NCBI RefSeq assembly: GCF_017814975.1
Contig: NZ_JAGIQA010000018.1
Location: 1 to 64,000 of the forward strand
Direction of reading: 5' to 3'
Origin: Cupriavidus consociatus
GTDB taxonomy: Bacteria; Pseudomonadota; Gammaproteobacteria; Burkholderiales; Burkholderiaceae
DNA: 64,000 nucleotides
This document shows positions 48,170-58,877 of the stretch, one piece after another (the stretch's first letter is position 1; each line of letters opens with the position of its first letter). The position numbers were made by a program, and so were the translations under genes. The notes beneath the pieces were generated by a model. It saw only the letters and a program-made list of their open reading frames with translations, had not been told where the DNA came from and did not search any database.

Positions 48170-48928
48170 TCAGAAATTGCAGAGTTTCAGCAGGAACGGG
48201 ATATCGGCATCGACCGAGCGCGGCCGCAGGTCGCCGTCCTGCTGCGTGAAGCGCACCCACAGCATGTACTTGTTCGCGCTCATTTCCGGGATGAAGGCCA
48301 GCAGTGAATCATCCAGCCACACCTGCATCAGCTGGTAGCTGCGGCCCGACAGCATCTGCTGGTAGCTGCCGCCGGTGGCGATGACCTTGCCGCTCTGGCC
48401 GGCTTCGCGCAGCAGGCGCAGCACGATGGTGGTGCCCATGCGCAGCGACACCAGCGGGCGCGCCCACTTCAGGATATCGGCGCGGCGATCCTCCGCAGGG
48501 CGATGCTGCCACGCATAGTAGGCCGGCAGGTCGAACTCGCAGGTGCCGCCGGGAATGATGGCGCGGCTGCGGATGCTGGTCAGCCACTCGTTGTCGGTCA
48601 GCAGCTGCCCGGCCTTGCCCACGGTCTGGTTGAGCATGGCGATACCCTGCTCGATCTCGCCGATCACGCTGTCCAGCGCTTCCTGGTCGATCTGTGGGTT
48701 GGCGCGCAACGGCGCCAGCGCCTGCCGCTGGCGTTCCAGTTCCTTGATCAGATCGGTCTTGAGGTCGGCGCGGCCGGCTACGTCGATGATCTCGAACAGC
48801 GTGGTCAGCGCGACATGGTGCTGCTGGGGATGATCCTGGCCGAGGAAGTATTCCAGCCGATCGAACAGGTCCTCCAGGCGCAGGAGTGTCCTGATGCGTT
48901 CGTTGAAAGGGTATTCGTACAGAATCAA
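48170..48928 (-). CDS. zapD: Cell division protein ZapD
   Basis: A 252-residue cytoplasmic protein that cross-links FtsZ filaments by binding the FtsZ C-terminal peptide. The N-terminal [22 protein letters not shown] and the C-terminal [16 protein letters not shown]...[10 protein letters not shown] are family hallmarks. Length matches E. coli ZapD (247). It is separated from coaE by 237 bases, suggesting its own promoter, and is followed at once by yacG. Confidence 0.95.
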   Translation of the reverse strand: MILYEYPFNERIRTLLRLEDLFDRLEYFLGQDHPQQHHVALTTLFEIIDVAGRADLKTDLIKELERQRQALAPLRANPQIDQEALDSVIGEIEQGIAMLNQTVGKAGQLLTDNEWLTSIRSRAIIPGGTCEFDLPAYYAWQHRPAEDRRADILKWARPLVSLRMGTTIVLRLLREAGQSGKVIATGGSYQQMLSGRSYQLMQVWLDDSLLAFIPEMSANKYMLWVRFTQQDGDLRPRSVDADIPFLLKLCNF

Positions 48929-49165
48929 GTGCTATGTCCGTGCAGGGCGCCGGGCGGGCCCCGTGTGAGGAGCAGGCCCGGCGCGGAATGTGGCCCGGGG
49001 AACGCCGGAAGGGGCTGGGTGGACTGTGTCGGAGTGATCCGCGGTGTCCAATGCCCGCAGTATGCGGCGATTTCCCGGCATGTTCCAGCGCATTCTATGC
49101 GAGACCCGGGCCGAGGACAATGTCGGACGCGCGTTCGACGCGTGCCGCCGGGCCGGGCCCGCGCA

Positions 49166-49804
49166 TCATGCGCCGGCTTCGGGATGGACCTGTCCGGACG
49201 CCGACAGTTCGCGGTAATAGCGGTCGAGGTGGTCCACCTGCGCCACCAGCGCATCGACTGGCCCGTCGTTGTCGATGACGTCGTCGGCACATGCCAGCCG
49301 CGCGCGCCGCGTCGCCTGCTTGGCCATGATCGCCTGCACCTGTTCGCGGCTGAAGCCGTTGCGCGCCATCACGCGCGCCACCTGGGTGGCCTCGGTGCAG
49401 TCGACCACCAGCACGCGGCCCACGCGCTCGCGCCATGAGCCGGACTCGACCAGCAGCGGCACCACGTAGATCAGGTAAGGATGCTCGCCGGCGTCGCGGA
49501 CCGCCTGCGCATGCTCGTTGGTCAGCGCCCGGATCAGCGGATGGGTGATGCCTTCGAGGCGCGCCTTGGCGGCCGGGTCGGCGAACACCAGCGCGCGCAT
49601 TGCATCGCGATCCATGGCGCCGTCGGGGCGCAGGCATTCAGGCCCGAAGGCCTCGACCAGCGCCGGGATGGCACGTCCGCCCGGCGCGGTGATCTGGTGG
49701 GCGAGCAGGTCGGTATCGATGATCGCGGCGCCGCGCGCGGCGAACATGTCGGCCACGCGGGTCTTGCCGCTGCCGATGCCGCCGGTCAGTCCGATTTCCA
49801 GCAT
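49166..49804 (-). CDS. coaE: Dephospho-CoA kinase
   Basis: A 212-residue P-loop kinase for the last step of coenzyme A synthesis. It shows Walker A GLTGGIGSGKTRVADMF, the substrate region IDTDLLAHQITAPGG and RLEGITHPLI. It follows pilD by 51 bases and belongs to the common pilB-pilC-pilD-coaE-zapD-yacG order of proteobacteria. Confidence 0.95.
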   Translation of the reverse strand: MLEIGLTGGIGSGKTRVADMFAARGAAIIDTDLLAHQITAPGGRAIPALVEAFGPECLRPDGAMDRDAMRALVFADPAAKARLEGITHPLIRALTNEHAQAVRDAGEHPYLIYVVPLLVESGSWRERVGRVLVVDCTEATQVARVMARNGFSREQVQAIMAKQATRRARLACADDVIDNDGPVDALVAQVDHLDRYYRELSASGQVHPEAGA

Positions 49805-49855
49805 GTGGGGATGCCGTGAAGGCCAGTTGACGATGTTGCCGTCACGATACCAGCT

Positions 49856-50758
49856 TCACGGCAGCACGGTCAGCGGCAGCACGCCGGAGCCGAACACCAG
49901 CACCACCAGGCCCGCCAGCGCGATAAAGGGGCCGAAGGGGAAGGGCGTGTCACGGTCCTGCCGGCGCAGCGCGATGCTGGCCAGCCCGAACACCACGCCG
50001 GCCACCGATGACAGCAGCACCAGCGCCGGCAGCGCCTGCCAGCCAAACCACGCTCCGAGTGCCGCCATCAGCTTGAAATCGCCGAATCCCATGCCTTCCT
50101 TGCCACGCACCAGCCGGAACAGCCAGTACGCCGCCCACAGCACCAGGTAGCCGGCGGCGGCGCCGATCACGGCGTCGGCCAGCGGCACGAACAATGCGCC
50201 AAGGTTCAGCACCAGTCCCAGCCACAGCAGCGGCAGCGTGATCTGGTCCGGCAGCAACTGGGTGTCAGCATCGATCAGGGTCAGCGCCAGCAGCGCCCAG
50301 ACCAGCACCAGCGCCGCCAGGGCCTGCACGCCAGGGCCGAAGCGCCACGCCACCAGCGCGCTCAGCACGCCGCAGGCCAGCTCTACCAGCGGATAGCGCG
50401 GGCTGATCCGGGTCTTGCAGGCCGAGCAGCGCCCGCGCAGCGCCAGCCAGCTCAGCACGGGCACGTTTTCCCAGGGCGCGATCGCATGGCCGCAGTGCGG
50501 ACAGGCCGAGCGCGGCACCATCAGGTTGTAGCGGGCGGGGTAGGGCAGCGGATCGCCGCGCAGCTCGGCGATATAGTTGGCTTCCTCGCGCTCCATCATG
50601 CGCGGCAGCCGGTGGATCACCACGTTGAGGAAACTGCCCACCACCATGCCGAGCATGGCCGCTACCGCCACCATGAAGGCAGGCGGCAGCGCCGCCAGCG
50701 CCTGCAGCAATTGCCCGCTACCGGCGGGAAACGGCGAAACGGAATACGCCAGCGCCAT
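49856..50758 (-). CDS. pilD: Type IV prepilin peptidase / N-methyltransferase PilD
   Basis: A 300-residue membrane protease that cleaves and N-methylates type IV prepilins and type II secretion pseudopilins. Two CxxC pairs form the zinc site in the cytoplasmic loop (CPHCGHAIAPWENVP and RCSACKTRISPRYP). The catalytic aspartates lie in LIDADTQLLPD and GFGDFKLMA. About eight membrane helices are apparent. Its start is three bases after the pilC stop. Confidence 0.95.
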   Translation of the reverse strand: MALAYSVSPFPAGSGQLLQALAALPPAFMVAVAAMLGMVVGSFLNVVIHRLPRMMEREEANYIAELRGDPLPYPARYNLMVPRSACPHCGHAIAPWENVPVLSWLALRGRCSACKTRISPRYPLVELACGVLSALVAWRFGPGVQALAALVLVWALLALTLIDADTQLLPDQITLPLLWLGLVLNLGALFVPLADAVIGAAAGYLVLWAAYWLFRLVRGKEGMGFGDFKLMAALGAWFGWQALPALVLLSSVAGVVFGLASIALRRQDRDTPFPFGPFIALAGLVVLVFGSGVLPLTVLP

Positions 50759-50761
50759 TGG

Positions 50762-52033
50762 CTACACCACCTGTCCCAGCTTGAAGATCGGCAGGTACAT
50801 CGCCACCACCATGCCGCCAATCAGCACGCCCAGCACCACAATGATGATTGGTTCGATCAGGCTGGAGATGGCGGCCACCGCGTCGTCGACCTCGCGCTCG
50901 TAGAACTCGGCCACCTTCAGCAGCATGTTGTCGAGCGCGCCGGATTCTTCACCGATTTGGGTCATCTGCAGCACCATGTTGTCGAACACGTGTGTGGCCT
51001 GCATGGCGTTGGTCAGGCTGGTACCGATGCGCACCGACTGTTCGATCTCGCGCGTGGCGTCGTAATAGACCCAGTTGCCGGCGGCGCCGGCCACCGACTC
51101 CATCGACTCCACCAGTGGCGTGCCGGCGGCGAACATGGTCGCCAGCGTTCGTGTCCAGCGCGCAATCACCGCCTTGCGGAACAGGCTGCCGAAGATCGGC
51201 AGCTTCAGCAGCGCGCGGTCGGACCAGCGCTGCACCTTTTCCGACTTCTTGCGCGCCCGCAGGTAGAACATGATGCCTCCCACCGGCGCGCCGATGACCA
51301 GGTACCAGTACTGCACGAAAAAGTCCGAGATCGCGATCACCAGCAGCGTCGGCGCGGGCAGGTTGGCGCCGAAGCTGGAGAACACACCCTTGAACGCCGG
51401 GATCACGAACAGCATCAGGATCACGGTGACGGCAAAGGCCACCGTCAGCACCGCGATCGGATAGATCATCGCCGACTTGATCTGCCCCTTCAGCGCGATG
51501 GTCTTTTCCATGTAGAGCGACAGGCGCTCCAGCAGCGCGTCCAGGATACCGCCCTGTTCGCCCGCATCGATCAGGTTGCAGTAGAGCGTGTCGAAGTACT
51601 TCGGCTGCCGCCGGAACGCCGCCGCCATGCTGCTGCCCGATTCGATATCGAAGCGGATCTCGGACAGCAGCTGGGTGAAGTTGGGATTGGCGTGCCCGCG
51701 CGCGATGATGTCGATCGACTGCAGCAGCGGAATCCCCGCCTTGAGCATGGTCGACAGCTGCCGGGTGAAATAGGCGATGTCCTTCTCGGTGATCTTGCGC
51801 CCGCGCGCGGCCTTGCGCTTCTTGAGCTTGACGATGGTCAGGCCCTGCTTGCGCAGCGTGGCGGTGACCTCGGCCTGGCTCTCCGCGCGCAGTTCGCCGG
51901 TGAACGTCTTGCCTTTGCGGTCCTTGCCTTCCCATTCGAAGATGTACTGGGTGGGGGCCTTGCGCCCCTTGCCTGATTTCGCCCGCGACGGTGTTGCCGT
52001 CCGGGCACCCGCCGCTGGTGCGCGCGTCGCCAT
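50762..52033 (-). CDS. pilC: Type IV pilus inner-membrane platform protein PilC
   Basis: A 423-residue platform protein with two T2SSF domains and about four membrane helices. It transmits PilB motor motion into pilus assembly. Visible are FTRQLSTMLKAGIPLLQSIDII, LYCNLIDAGEQGGILDALLERLSLYMEK and MTQIGEESGALDNMLLKVAEFYE. A basic N-terminal tail of about 60 residues precedes the first domain. It lies 69 bases after pilB. Confidence 0.95.
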   Translation of the reverse strand: MATRAPAAGARTATPSRAKSGKGRKAPTQYIFEWEGKDRKGKTFTGELRAESQAEVTATLRKQGLTIVKLKKRKAARGRKITEKDIAYFTRQLSTMLKAGIPLLQSIDIIARGHANPNFTQLLSEIRFDIESGSSMAAAFRRQPKYFDTLYCNLIDAGEQGGILDALLERLSLYMEKTIALKGQIKSAMIYPIAVLTVAFAVTVILMLFVIPAFKGVFSSFGANLPAPTLLVIAISDFFVQYWYLVIGAPVGGIMFYLRARKKSEKVQRWSDRALLKLPIFGSLFRKAVIARWTRTLATMFAAGTPLVESMESVAGAAGNWVYYDATREIEQSVRIGTSLTNAMQATHVFDNMVLQMTQIGEESGALDNMLLKVAEFYEREVDDAVAAISSLIEPIIIVVLGVLIGGMVVAMYLPIFKLGQVV

Positions 52034-52102
52034 GTTGTTGACCCCCGGTGTAAATGACGTTTCTGGTACGTCTTGTATTTACGTTGTGACCTGACTGCCT
52101 TG

Positions 52103-53872
52103 CTACGTATTCGTGGTCGCCAGCACCTCTTCGAGTGACGTGACGCCCGCCCTGACCTTCAGCAGCCCGGCTTCGCGCAACGATAGCACGCCATCCTTGC
52201 GCGCCTGCTCGGCGATCTGCAGCGCGGTGCCGTGCGACAGGATGATCTGCTGCATCGCCTCGGTGATCGGCATGACCTGGTAGATGCCGCAGCGGCCCTT
52301 GTAGCCGCTGCCGTTGCAGCGCTCGCACCCGACCGGATGGTAGGGCTGCCAGCTGCCGTCCAGATCGTGATCGCGGAAGCCCGCATCCAGCAGCGTCTCG
52401 CGCGGCAGCTCGCCGGGGCGCTTGCAGGTGCATAGCCGCCGCGCCAGCCGCTGCGCGGTGATCATCAGGACGCTGGAGGCGATGTTGAACGGCGCCACGC
52501 CCATGTTCATCAGCCGCGTCAGCGTGGTGGGCGCGTCATTGGTGTGCAGCGTCGACAGCACCAGGTGGCCGGTCTGCGCGGCCTTGATCGAGATATCGGC
52601 GGTTTCCAGGTCGCGGATTTCGCCGACCATGATGACGTCCGGATCCTGCCGCAGGAACGAACGCAGCGCCGCGGCGAAGGTCAGGCCGGCCTTGTCGTTG
52701 ACGTTGACCTGGTTGATGCCGGGCAGCTGGATTTCGGCCGGGTCTTCGGCGGTCGAGATATTGATGTCGCCCTGGTTCAGCAGGTTCAGGAAGGTGTACA
52801 GCGACACCGTCTTGCCGCTGCCGGTCGGGCCGGTCACCAGCACCATGCCGTACGGGCGCTTGATCACGTCCAGCAGCAGCGCCTTCTGTTGCGCCTCGTA
52901 GCCGAGCTGGTCGATGTCGAGCTTGTCGCTTGACGACTCCAGGATCCGCATCACGATCTTCTCGCCGAACAGCGTCGGCAGCGTCGAAACGCGAAAATCG
53001 ACGGCTTTCTCGACCGTTTCCCTGGCGTCCTTGTCCTTGGAATCCTTCGCGTCCTTGCCGTCCTTGTTGTCCTTCGTATCCTTGGGCAGGGTGATCAGCA
53101 GCTTCATGCGGCCGTCCTGCGGCACGCGCTTCTCAGAAATATCCAGCCGGGACAGCACCTTGATGCGGGTGGCGATCTTGTCGCGGATATCGAGCGGCGG
53201 CCTTGCCACCTCCTGCAGCACGCCGTCCACGCGGAAGCGGATCCGGTAGAAGGTCTCGAACGGCTCGAAATGCAGGTCGGAGGCGCCGCGATGGAAGGCT
53301 TCGGTCAGCAGCTTCTGCAGGAAGCGCACCACGGGCGCGTCGTCGATGGCATCGGCGGCAGTGCGGTTGCGCTGCGCGCCGGCGGCGGCCACCGGGTCGT
53401 ACTCGATCATCTTGCGCTCGGCCTGCACCGGCGAGATGTTCTTCAGCGTGCCCAGCGCCTCGCCGGCGGAGCGCACGTGCTTCATCAGCTTGTCGTGCTC
53501 GACCACCACCGCTTCGACCGGCAGCTTGTACTTTTCCTTGATCGCGTCGATGCCGGCCTGGTTGGACGGATCGGACATCCCGAGTACCAGCCGGTTTTCG
53601 CGCCGGCCGAGCGGCAGCAGGCGGTGCGCATGGAATTCGCGGTTGCCCGCCAGCCCCGGCGGCACCTTGGTCAGGTTGTACTGGTTCAGGTCGAGCAGCG
53701 GCAGCTGGTACTTGTCCGCGGCGAACACCGCCAGGTCGTGCGCGCTCATGGTGCCGCTGCCGACGATCTCGTCGATGAGCTGCGACTGCTTTTCACGGGC
53801 GGCCTGCTCCAGCTGAGCAAGCAGGGCGGGCGCGATACGCCGGCTCTGGGCCAGGGCAAGACCGAGTGTCAT
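52103..53872 (-). CDS. pilB: Type IV pilus assembly ATPase PilB
   Basis: A 589-residue GspE-family ATPase that powers pilus extension. The N-terminal MshEN domain is followed by the ATPase core with Walker A GPTGSGKT (about 347-355), the Asp box, [14 protein letters not shown] (Walker B) and the zinc motif CTCKRPGE...[12 protein letters not shown]. An unusual insert of KD-x repeats occupies residues 264-282 (19 residues), just after the LLITLP strand. I start at ATG 53872 (MTLGLALAQ). The open frame goes further but without similarity. Confidence 0.93.
   Translation of the reverse strand: MTLGLALAQSRRIAPALLAQLEQAAREKQSQLIDEIVGSGTMSAHDLAVFAADKYQLPLLDLNQYNLTKVPPGLAGNREFHAHRLLPLGRRENRLVLGMSDPSNQAGIDAIKEKYKLPVEAVVVEHDKLMKHVRSAGEALGTLKNISPVQAERKMIEYDPVAAAGAQRNRTAADAIDDAPVVRFLQKLLTEAFHRGASDLHFEPFETFYRIRFRVDGVLQEVARPPLDIRDKIATRIKVLSRLDISEKRVPQDGRMKLLITLPKDTKDNKDGKDAKDSKDKDARETVEKAVDFRVSTLPTLFGEKIVMRILESSSDKLDIDQLGYEAQQKALLLDVIKRPYGMVLVTGPTGSGKTVSLYTFLNLLNQGDINISTAEDPAEIQLPGINQVNVNDKAGLTFAAALRSFLRQDPDVIMVGEIRDLETADISIKAAQTGHLVLSTLHTNDAPTTLTRLMNMGVAPFNIASSVLMITAQRLARRLCTCKRPGELPRETLLDAGFRDHDLDGSWQPYHPVGCERCNGSGYKGRCGIYQVMPITEAMQQIILSHGTALQIAEQARKDGVLSLREAGLLKVRAGVTSLEEVLATTNT
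53027..53083. repeat. Degenerate 9-bp repeat coding Lys-Asp-x in PilB
   Basis: Read on the minus strand, AAG-GAy plus one variable codon repeats six times and ends in a final KD pair, giving [20 protein letters not shown] short-period coding repeat like this can grow or shrink by slippage in steps of three residues without breaking the frame. Confidence 0.85.
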
Positions 53873-54149
53873 GACAGGTGCACAGTGGTTGGACAGTGGC
53901 CATCGGCCAGGGCTGGACGAGACGGTACATGTCTCGGGATCGGGCCAGTTTGCCGCTGGGGTCACTTTTTGTAAAGGCGACGGCGGGACGTGTTGGCATT
54001 TGCGCGACACGGGCGCAACCCTACCTGCGCGGGGGCGCGGGTGCCTGTGGCGGGATGGCGAGCCTTCGTTGCCGGCGATTTGAGAAATGCCTCAGTCCAG
54101 GCGACAGCGCAAGGCGATCAAGGGTCGAGGAGTCGCAGGCCAGAAAGAC
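53873..54149. other. Intergenic region between pilB and the tRNA-Pro terminator
   Basis: The upstream region of pilB, about 280 bases. I see no reliable gene and no convincing sigma-70 or sigma-54 site. A TACAAA segment on the minus strand (around 53965-53975) is the only weak -10 candidate. Confidence 0.5.
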
Positions 54150-54185
54150 AAAAAGCCGAATCAACTTTCGTCGATTCGGCTTTTT
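54150..54185 (-). terminator. Terminator of tRNA-Pro
   Basis: AAAAAGCCGAATC / GATTCGGCTTTTT, a 13-bp inverted repeat with a 10-base loop, six bases after the tRNA 3' end. It gives a T run on the minus strand. Confidence 0.83.
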
Positions 54186-54190
54186 AAATC

Positions 54191-54267
54191 TGGTCGGGGT
54201 GAGAGGATTCGAACCTCCGGCCTCTACGTCCCGAACGTAGCGCTCTACCAGGCTAAGCTACACCCCG
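54191..54267 (-). tRNA. tRNA-Pro (anticodon CGG)
   Basis: Read on the minus strand, a full cloverleaf of 77 bases fits: acceptor CGGGGTG / CACCCCG, discriminator A and encoded CCA; D arm with AGCCTGGTAGAGC; anticodon stem CTACG / CGTAG around TTCGGGA, giving anticodon CGG; T arm GGAGG-TTCGAAT-CCTCT. It reads the proline codon CCG, heavily used in this GC-rich genome. It is flanked by its own terminator and a possible promoter. Confidence 0.95.
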
Positions 54268-54312
54268 ATTTGTTTTGCTTGCAGTCGCTGGGCGTCAGCA
54301 GCAAAGAAGGTA

Positions 54313-54341
54313 ACTATAACAGCGTTTTTGCTGAAATGGAA
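54313..54341 (-). promoter_or_regulatory. Candidate promoter of tRNA-Pro
   Basis: On the minus strand TTCCAT (54341 to 54336), a 17-base spacer and TATAGT (54318 to 54313). Transcription would begin near 54306, about 40 bases before the mature tRNA. The -35 is weak. Confidence 0.45.
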
Positions 54342-54357
54342 GAGGGCGCGGAGAATC

Positions 54358-55335
54358 CTACGACTGCCGCTGCAGCGAGAACGCGCACAGCTGGACCAGC
54401 GTTTCCTTGAGCGCGGAATCCGGGAATTGCTGCGCGGCCCGCTCGGCGGCTTCCGCTTCCTGGCGCGCGGCCTCGAAGGTGACATCGAGCGCGCCGCTGG
54501 CGTGGATCGCCGCGAAGACCGCGTCGAAGTGCTCGGTGCCGCCCTGCACGATGGCGTCGCGCGCCAGCTGGCGCTGCTCCGCGGTGCCGTGCTCCAGCAG
54601 GTGCAGCAGCGGCAGCGTGGGCTTGCCTTCGCGCAGGTCGTCGCCGGCGTTCTTGCCCATCTGCTCCGCGCTGGCGGTGTAGTCGAGCATGTCGTCGATC
54701 AGCTGGAAGGCGGTGCCGATGCGGCGGCCGTATTCGGCGGCGGCTTCTTCCATCTGCGCGTCGGCGCCGGCCAGCACCGCGCCCAGCTGGGCGGCGGCCT
54801 CGAACAGCTTGGCGGTCTTGTAGCGGATCACCTGCAGGTAGCGCTCGATGGTGACGTCCGGGTCGTGCATGTTCAGCAGCTGCAGCACCTCGCCCTCGGC
54901 TATCACGTTGGTCGCGTTGGACAGGATTTCCATGATGCGCATGCTGCCGGCATCGACCATCATCTGGAACGCGCGCGAGTAGAGGAAGTCGCCGACCAGC
55001 ACGCTGGCGGCATTGCCGAACACCGCGTTGGCGGTGTCGCGGCCGCGGCGCAGCTCGGATTCGTCGACGACATCGTCGTGCAGCAGCGTAGCGGTGTGGA
55101 TGAACTCGACCACCGCGGCCAGCTCGTGGTGGCGGTTGCCGTCATAGCCGAGCGCCCGCGCCGTCAGCAGCAGGATCACCGGGCGCAGGCGCTTGCCGCC
55201 GGCACCGATGATGTATTCACCGATCTGTTCGATCAGGGGGACTTCTGAAGACAGCCGCTGGCGGATGACAGCATCAACCGCGCGCATGTCTGCAGCGACC
55301 GGGGCAAGCAAGGCAGTGGCGGAAGGCTGGGACAA
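54358..55335 (-). CDS. ispB: Octaprenyl diphosphate synthase
   Basis: A trans-polyprenyl synthase of about 325 residues that makes the ubiquinone side chain. Both aspartate-rich motifs are present, LLHDDVVDES and LIDDMLDY, along with GGKRLRPVILLL and GEVLQLLN. Length matches E. coli IspB (323). The start is uncertain: TTG 55335, with GGTGA before it, fits the family N-terminus (SQPSATALLAPVAADM). GTG 55344 is the alternative. A perfect TATAAT lies 29 bases upstream on this strand. The neighbours rplU and rpmA on the other side are the usual ones. Confidence 0.9.
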   Translation of the reverse strand: MSQPSATALLAPVAADMRAVDAVIRQRLSSEVPLIEQIGEYIIGAGGKRLRPVILLLTARALGYDGNRHHELAAVVEFIHTATLLHDDVVDESELRRGRDTANAVFGNAASVLVGDFLYSRAFQMMVDAGSMRIMEILSNATNVIAEGEVLQLLNMHDPDVTIERYLQVIRYKTAKLFEAAAQLGAVLAGADAQMEEAAAEYGRRIGTAFQLIDDMLDYTASAEQMGKNAGDDLREGKPTLPLLHLLEHGTAEQRQLARDAIVQGGTEHFDAVFAAIHASGALDVTFEAARQEAEAAERAAQQFPDSALKETLVQLCAFSLQRQS

Positions 55336-55363
55336 GATGATCACCGTTACGCAAAACCGGACG

Positions 55364-55369
55364 ATTATA
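55364..55369 (-). promoter_or_regulatory. Candidate -10 box of ispB
   Basis: A perfect TATAAT on the minus strand, read from 55369 to 55364. It would start transcription near 55357 and give a leader of about 22 bases to the TTG start. No good -35 is seen. Confidence 0.45.
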
Positions 55370-55460
55370 TGCGATGCGGGCGGCGTTCTACGCATGCCCC
55401 ACATTCTTGCCGGGCGGCGGCTCAGGGTATGCGCGCAGCGGCGTCGGCGACCGGCGCAAC

Positions 55461-55466
55461 TATAAT
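55461..55466 (+). promoter_or_regulatory. Candidate rightward -10 box
   Basis: A second perfect TATAAT, on the + strand, 92 bases beyond the divergent one. Its expected start site, about base 55473, coincides with the ATG of a 31-codon frame. The -35 region is poor. Confidence 0.38.
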
Positions 55467-55472
55467 GCGGAC

Positions 55473-55568
55473 ATGGACAAGCCCGTATCCCGTCGCCAGC
55501 TGCGCCGTACCGCGTGGTGGGTGGCGTTCGCCGCACTGGCGGGATTCCTTCTCGCTGATCTGACCTGA
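55473..55568 (+). CDS. Possible 31-residue single-pass membrane peptide
   Basis: A short frame reading MDKPVSRRQLRRTAWWVAFA and then an apolar stretch ending ADLT. The basic N-terminus (five Arg, one Lys) and a hydrophobic helix of about 17 residues suggest a small inner-membrane protein with its N-terminus inside. There is no ribosome site. A perfect TATAAT seven bases upstream would make it leaderless. I do not recognise a family. It may be chance, since hydrophobic frames are common in GC-rich spacers. Confidence 0.35.
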   Translation: MDKPVSRRQLRRTAWWVAFAALAGFLLADLT

Positions 55569-55626
55569 GCAGGACCGCCGCCGATTGTGCCGGCCGCGCC
55601 GCTCCCAGGCTATGTGCCTGTTTTCT

Positions 55627-55655
55627 TTGCAGTTTTCCCCGACCTCGTTTACAAT
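55627..55655 (+). promoter_or_regulatory. Promoter of the rplU-rpmA operon
   Basis: TTGCAG (55627-55632), a 17-base spacer and TACAAT (55650-55655), a good sigma-70 match. The start near 55662 leaves a leader of about 100 bases before rplU. Confidence 0.7.
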
Positions 55656-55763
55656 TCCCGGTTTCCTCCGGTAGTCGCTCGCCTTGCGGGTCCTTGCCGG
55701 CGGGGGATAACCGGGCCGCATCGCGCGGGCTCGGCGTTTTATTCACATCCGAGAGGTTCGACA

Positions 55764-56075
55764 ATGTACGCGGTCGTAAAAACCGGCGGCAAGCAATACA
55801 AGGTTGCTGCTGGCGAAAAACTGAAAGTAGAACAGATACCGGCAGACATTGGCGCAGAAATCACGCTCGACCAGGTGCTCGCAGTGGGCGCCGGCGACCA
55901 AATCAAGTTTGGTACGCCGCTGGTTAGCGGGGCTTCCGTCAAGGCTACCGTTATCTCCCAGGGTCGTCACGACAAGGTGAAGATCTTCAAGATGCGCCGT
56001 CGCAAGCACTACCAGAAGCGTCAGGGCCATCGTCAGAATTACACCGAACTGCGCATCGAAGCGATCGTTGCCTGA
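55764..56075 (+). CDS. rplU: 50S ribosomal protein L21
   Basis: A 103-residue 23S rRNA-binding protein. The start [23 protein letters not shown] and the C-terminal [24 protein letters not shown] are the standard L21 sequence. ATG 55764 follows GAGAGG. It is first in the rplU-rpmA-obgE order conserved across bacteria. Confidence 0.97.
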   Translation: MYAVVKTGGKQYKVAAGEKLKVEQIPADIGAEITLDQVLAVGAGDQIKFGTPLVSGASVKATVISQGRHDKVKIFKMRRRKHYQKRQGHRQNYTELRIEAIVA

Positions 56076-56114
56076 TCGATCGAGCGTAATCCGGTAAAGC
56101 GACAGGAGTAAGAC

Positions 56115-56375
56115 ATGGCACAGAAAAAAGGCGGCGGTTCCACGCGGAACGGCCGTGATTCCGAATCGAAGCGTCTGGGCGTGAAGGTGTTTGGTGGCCA
56201 GGCCATCAACGCCGGCGGCATCATCATCCGCCAGCGCGGTACCCGCGTGCATGCCGGCGACAACGTCGGCGTGGGCAAGGACCACACGCTGTTCGCCCTG
56301 GTTGACGGCCACGTGCAGTTCGCCGTCAAGGGCCCTGCCAAGAAGCAGCAAGTCAGCGTCGTCCCGGCGGCCTGA
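56115..56375 (+). CDS. rpmA: 50S ribosomal protein L27
   Basis: An 86-residue protein whose N-terminus reaches the peptidyl-transferase centre. It begins [24 protein letters not shown], the usual Gram-negative form without the cleaved N-terminal extension found in Firmicutes. ACAGGAG precedes the start. A terminator lies 25 bases after the stop. Confidence 0.97.
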   Translation: MAQKKGGGSTRNGRDSESKRLGVKVFGGQAINAGGIIIRQRGTRVHAGDNVGVGKDHTLFALVDGHVQFAVKGPAKKQQVSVVPAA

Positions 56376-56400
56376 TAACAGCCTTTGCAGGATGAAAGGC

Positions 56401-56427
56401 CCCGCAACGCTTGCGGGGCTTTTTCTT
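56401..56427 (+). terminator. Terminator after rpmA
   Basis: CCCGCAA / TTGCGGG with a three-base loop, then a T-rich tail (CTTTTTCTTTT). It separates the ribosomal-protein genes from obgE, probably partially. Confidence 0.75.
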
Positions 56428-56461
56428 TTCTGGCGACAATAACATTGGCCAGTCCGGATGA

Positions 56462-57634
<1,173 letters not shown>

Positions 57635-57680
57635 ACAAAACCAACGGTCAAAAACGAATTCCGGAGACAGGATTCCCGCC

Positions 57681-58799
57681 ATGCAATCGGTCATCGCGCA
57701 GGCAAAGCGCATCGTCGTCAAAGTCGGCTCCAGCCTGGTCACCAATGATGGCAAGGGACTGGACCACGACGCCATCGCCCGCTGGGCATCGCAGATCGCC
57801 AAACTGCGCGTGGCGGGCAAGGAAGTGATGCTGGTCAGCTCCGGCGCCATCGCCGAAGGCATGCAGCGCCTGGGCTGGGTGCGCCGGCCGAAGGAAATCC
57901 ACGAGCTGCAGGCCGCCGCTGCCGTTGGCCAGATGGGCCTGGCGCAGGTCTATGAAAGCCAGTTCACGCGCTACGGCATCCGCACCGCGCAGGTGCTGCT
58001 GACCCACGCCGACCTGGCCGACCGCGAGCGCTACCTGAACGCACGTTCCACGCTGCTCACGCTGCTTTCGCTGGGCGTGGTGCCGATCATCAACGAGAAC
58101 GACACCGTGGTCACCGATGAAATCAAATTCGGCGACAACGACACGCTCGGCGCCCTGGTCACCAACCTGATCGAAGGCGACGCGCTGGTGATCCTGACCG
58201 ACCAGCGCGGCCTGTACACCGCCGATCCCCGCAAGGACCCCGCGGCGCAGTTCGTCGACGAGGCCATGGCCGGCACGCCCGAGCTGGAAGCGATGGCCGG
58301 CGGCGCCGGCACGTCGATCGGGCGCGGCGGCATGCTGACCAAGATCCTGGCGGCCAAGCGCGCCGCCAAGTCCGGCGCTCATACCACCATCGCCTCCGGG
58401 CGCGAGGCCAACGTGCTTGAGCGGCTGGCCGCGGGCGAGGCCATCGGCACCCAGCTGCTGGCCCCGACCGGCCGGCTGACCGCGCGCAAGCAGTGGATGG
58501 CCGACCACCTGCAGCTGCGCGGGCGCGTGGTGATCGACAACGGCGCGGTCGAGAAGCTGACCGGCGGCGGCAAGTCGCTGCTGCCGATCGGCGTGGTCGA
58601 GGTGCAGGGCGAATTTGCCCGCGGCGAGGTGATCGCCTGCGTCGATCCGCAGGGCAAGGAAGTGGCGCGCGGCATCACCAACTATTCCAGCGCGGAAGCG
58701 CGCCTGATCGCGCGCAAGCCGTCGTCCGAGATCGAATCAGTGCTGGGCCACCTGAACGAGCCCGAGCTGATCCACCGCGACAACCTCGTGCTGATCTGA
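57681..58799 (+). CDS. proB: Glutamate 5-kinase
   Basis: A 372-residue enzyme for the first step of proline synthesis. An amino-acid-kinase domain ([40 protein letters not shown]) is followed by a C-terminal PUA domain (about 280-365). proA is not adjacent. The position after obgE is the usual one in betaproteobacteria. The start is preceded by an ACAGGA site. A strong terminator follows the stop. Confidence 0.95.
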   Translation: MQSVIAQAKRIVVKVGSSLVTNDGKGLDHDAIARWASQIAKLRVAGKEVMLVSSGAIAEGMQRLGWVRRPKEIHELQAAAAVGQMGLAQVYESQFTRYGIRTAQVLLTHADLADRERYLNARSTLLTLLSLGVVPIINENDTVVTDEIKFGDNDTLGALVTNLIEGDALVILTDQRGLYTADPRKDPAAQFVDEAMAGTPELEAMAGGAGTSIGRGGMLTKILAAKRAAKSGAHTTIASGREANVLERLAAGEAIGTQLLAPTGRLTARKQWMADHLQLRGRVVIDNGAVEKLTGGGKSLLPIGVVEVQGEFARGEVIACVDPQGKEVARGITNYSSAEARLIARKPSSEIESVLGHLNEPELIHRDNLVLI

Positions 58800-58819
58800 G
58801 CGGCGCCGAGCGCCCCAGC

Positions 58820-58859
58820 AAAAAACGGCGGAACTGCCACGCAGTCCCGCCGTTTTTTT
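58820..58859. terminator. Bidirectional terminator after proB
   Basis: AAAAAACGGCGG pairs with CCGCCGTTTTTT, and the stem continues with one mismatch through ACTGC / GCAGT. T runs occur on both strands. It lies 20 bases after proB and 19 beyond the facing lipoprotein gene stop. Confidence 0.87.
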
Positions 58860-58877
58860 ATCCCGATGCCGTCTGGC

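Noticed and set aside
53871-54083. A 70-codon plus-strand frame in the pilB upstream region
   Set aside because: No ribosome site, no recognisable domain, and it overlaps the expected pilB promoter region.
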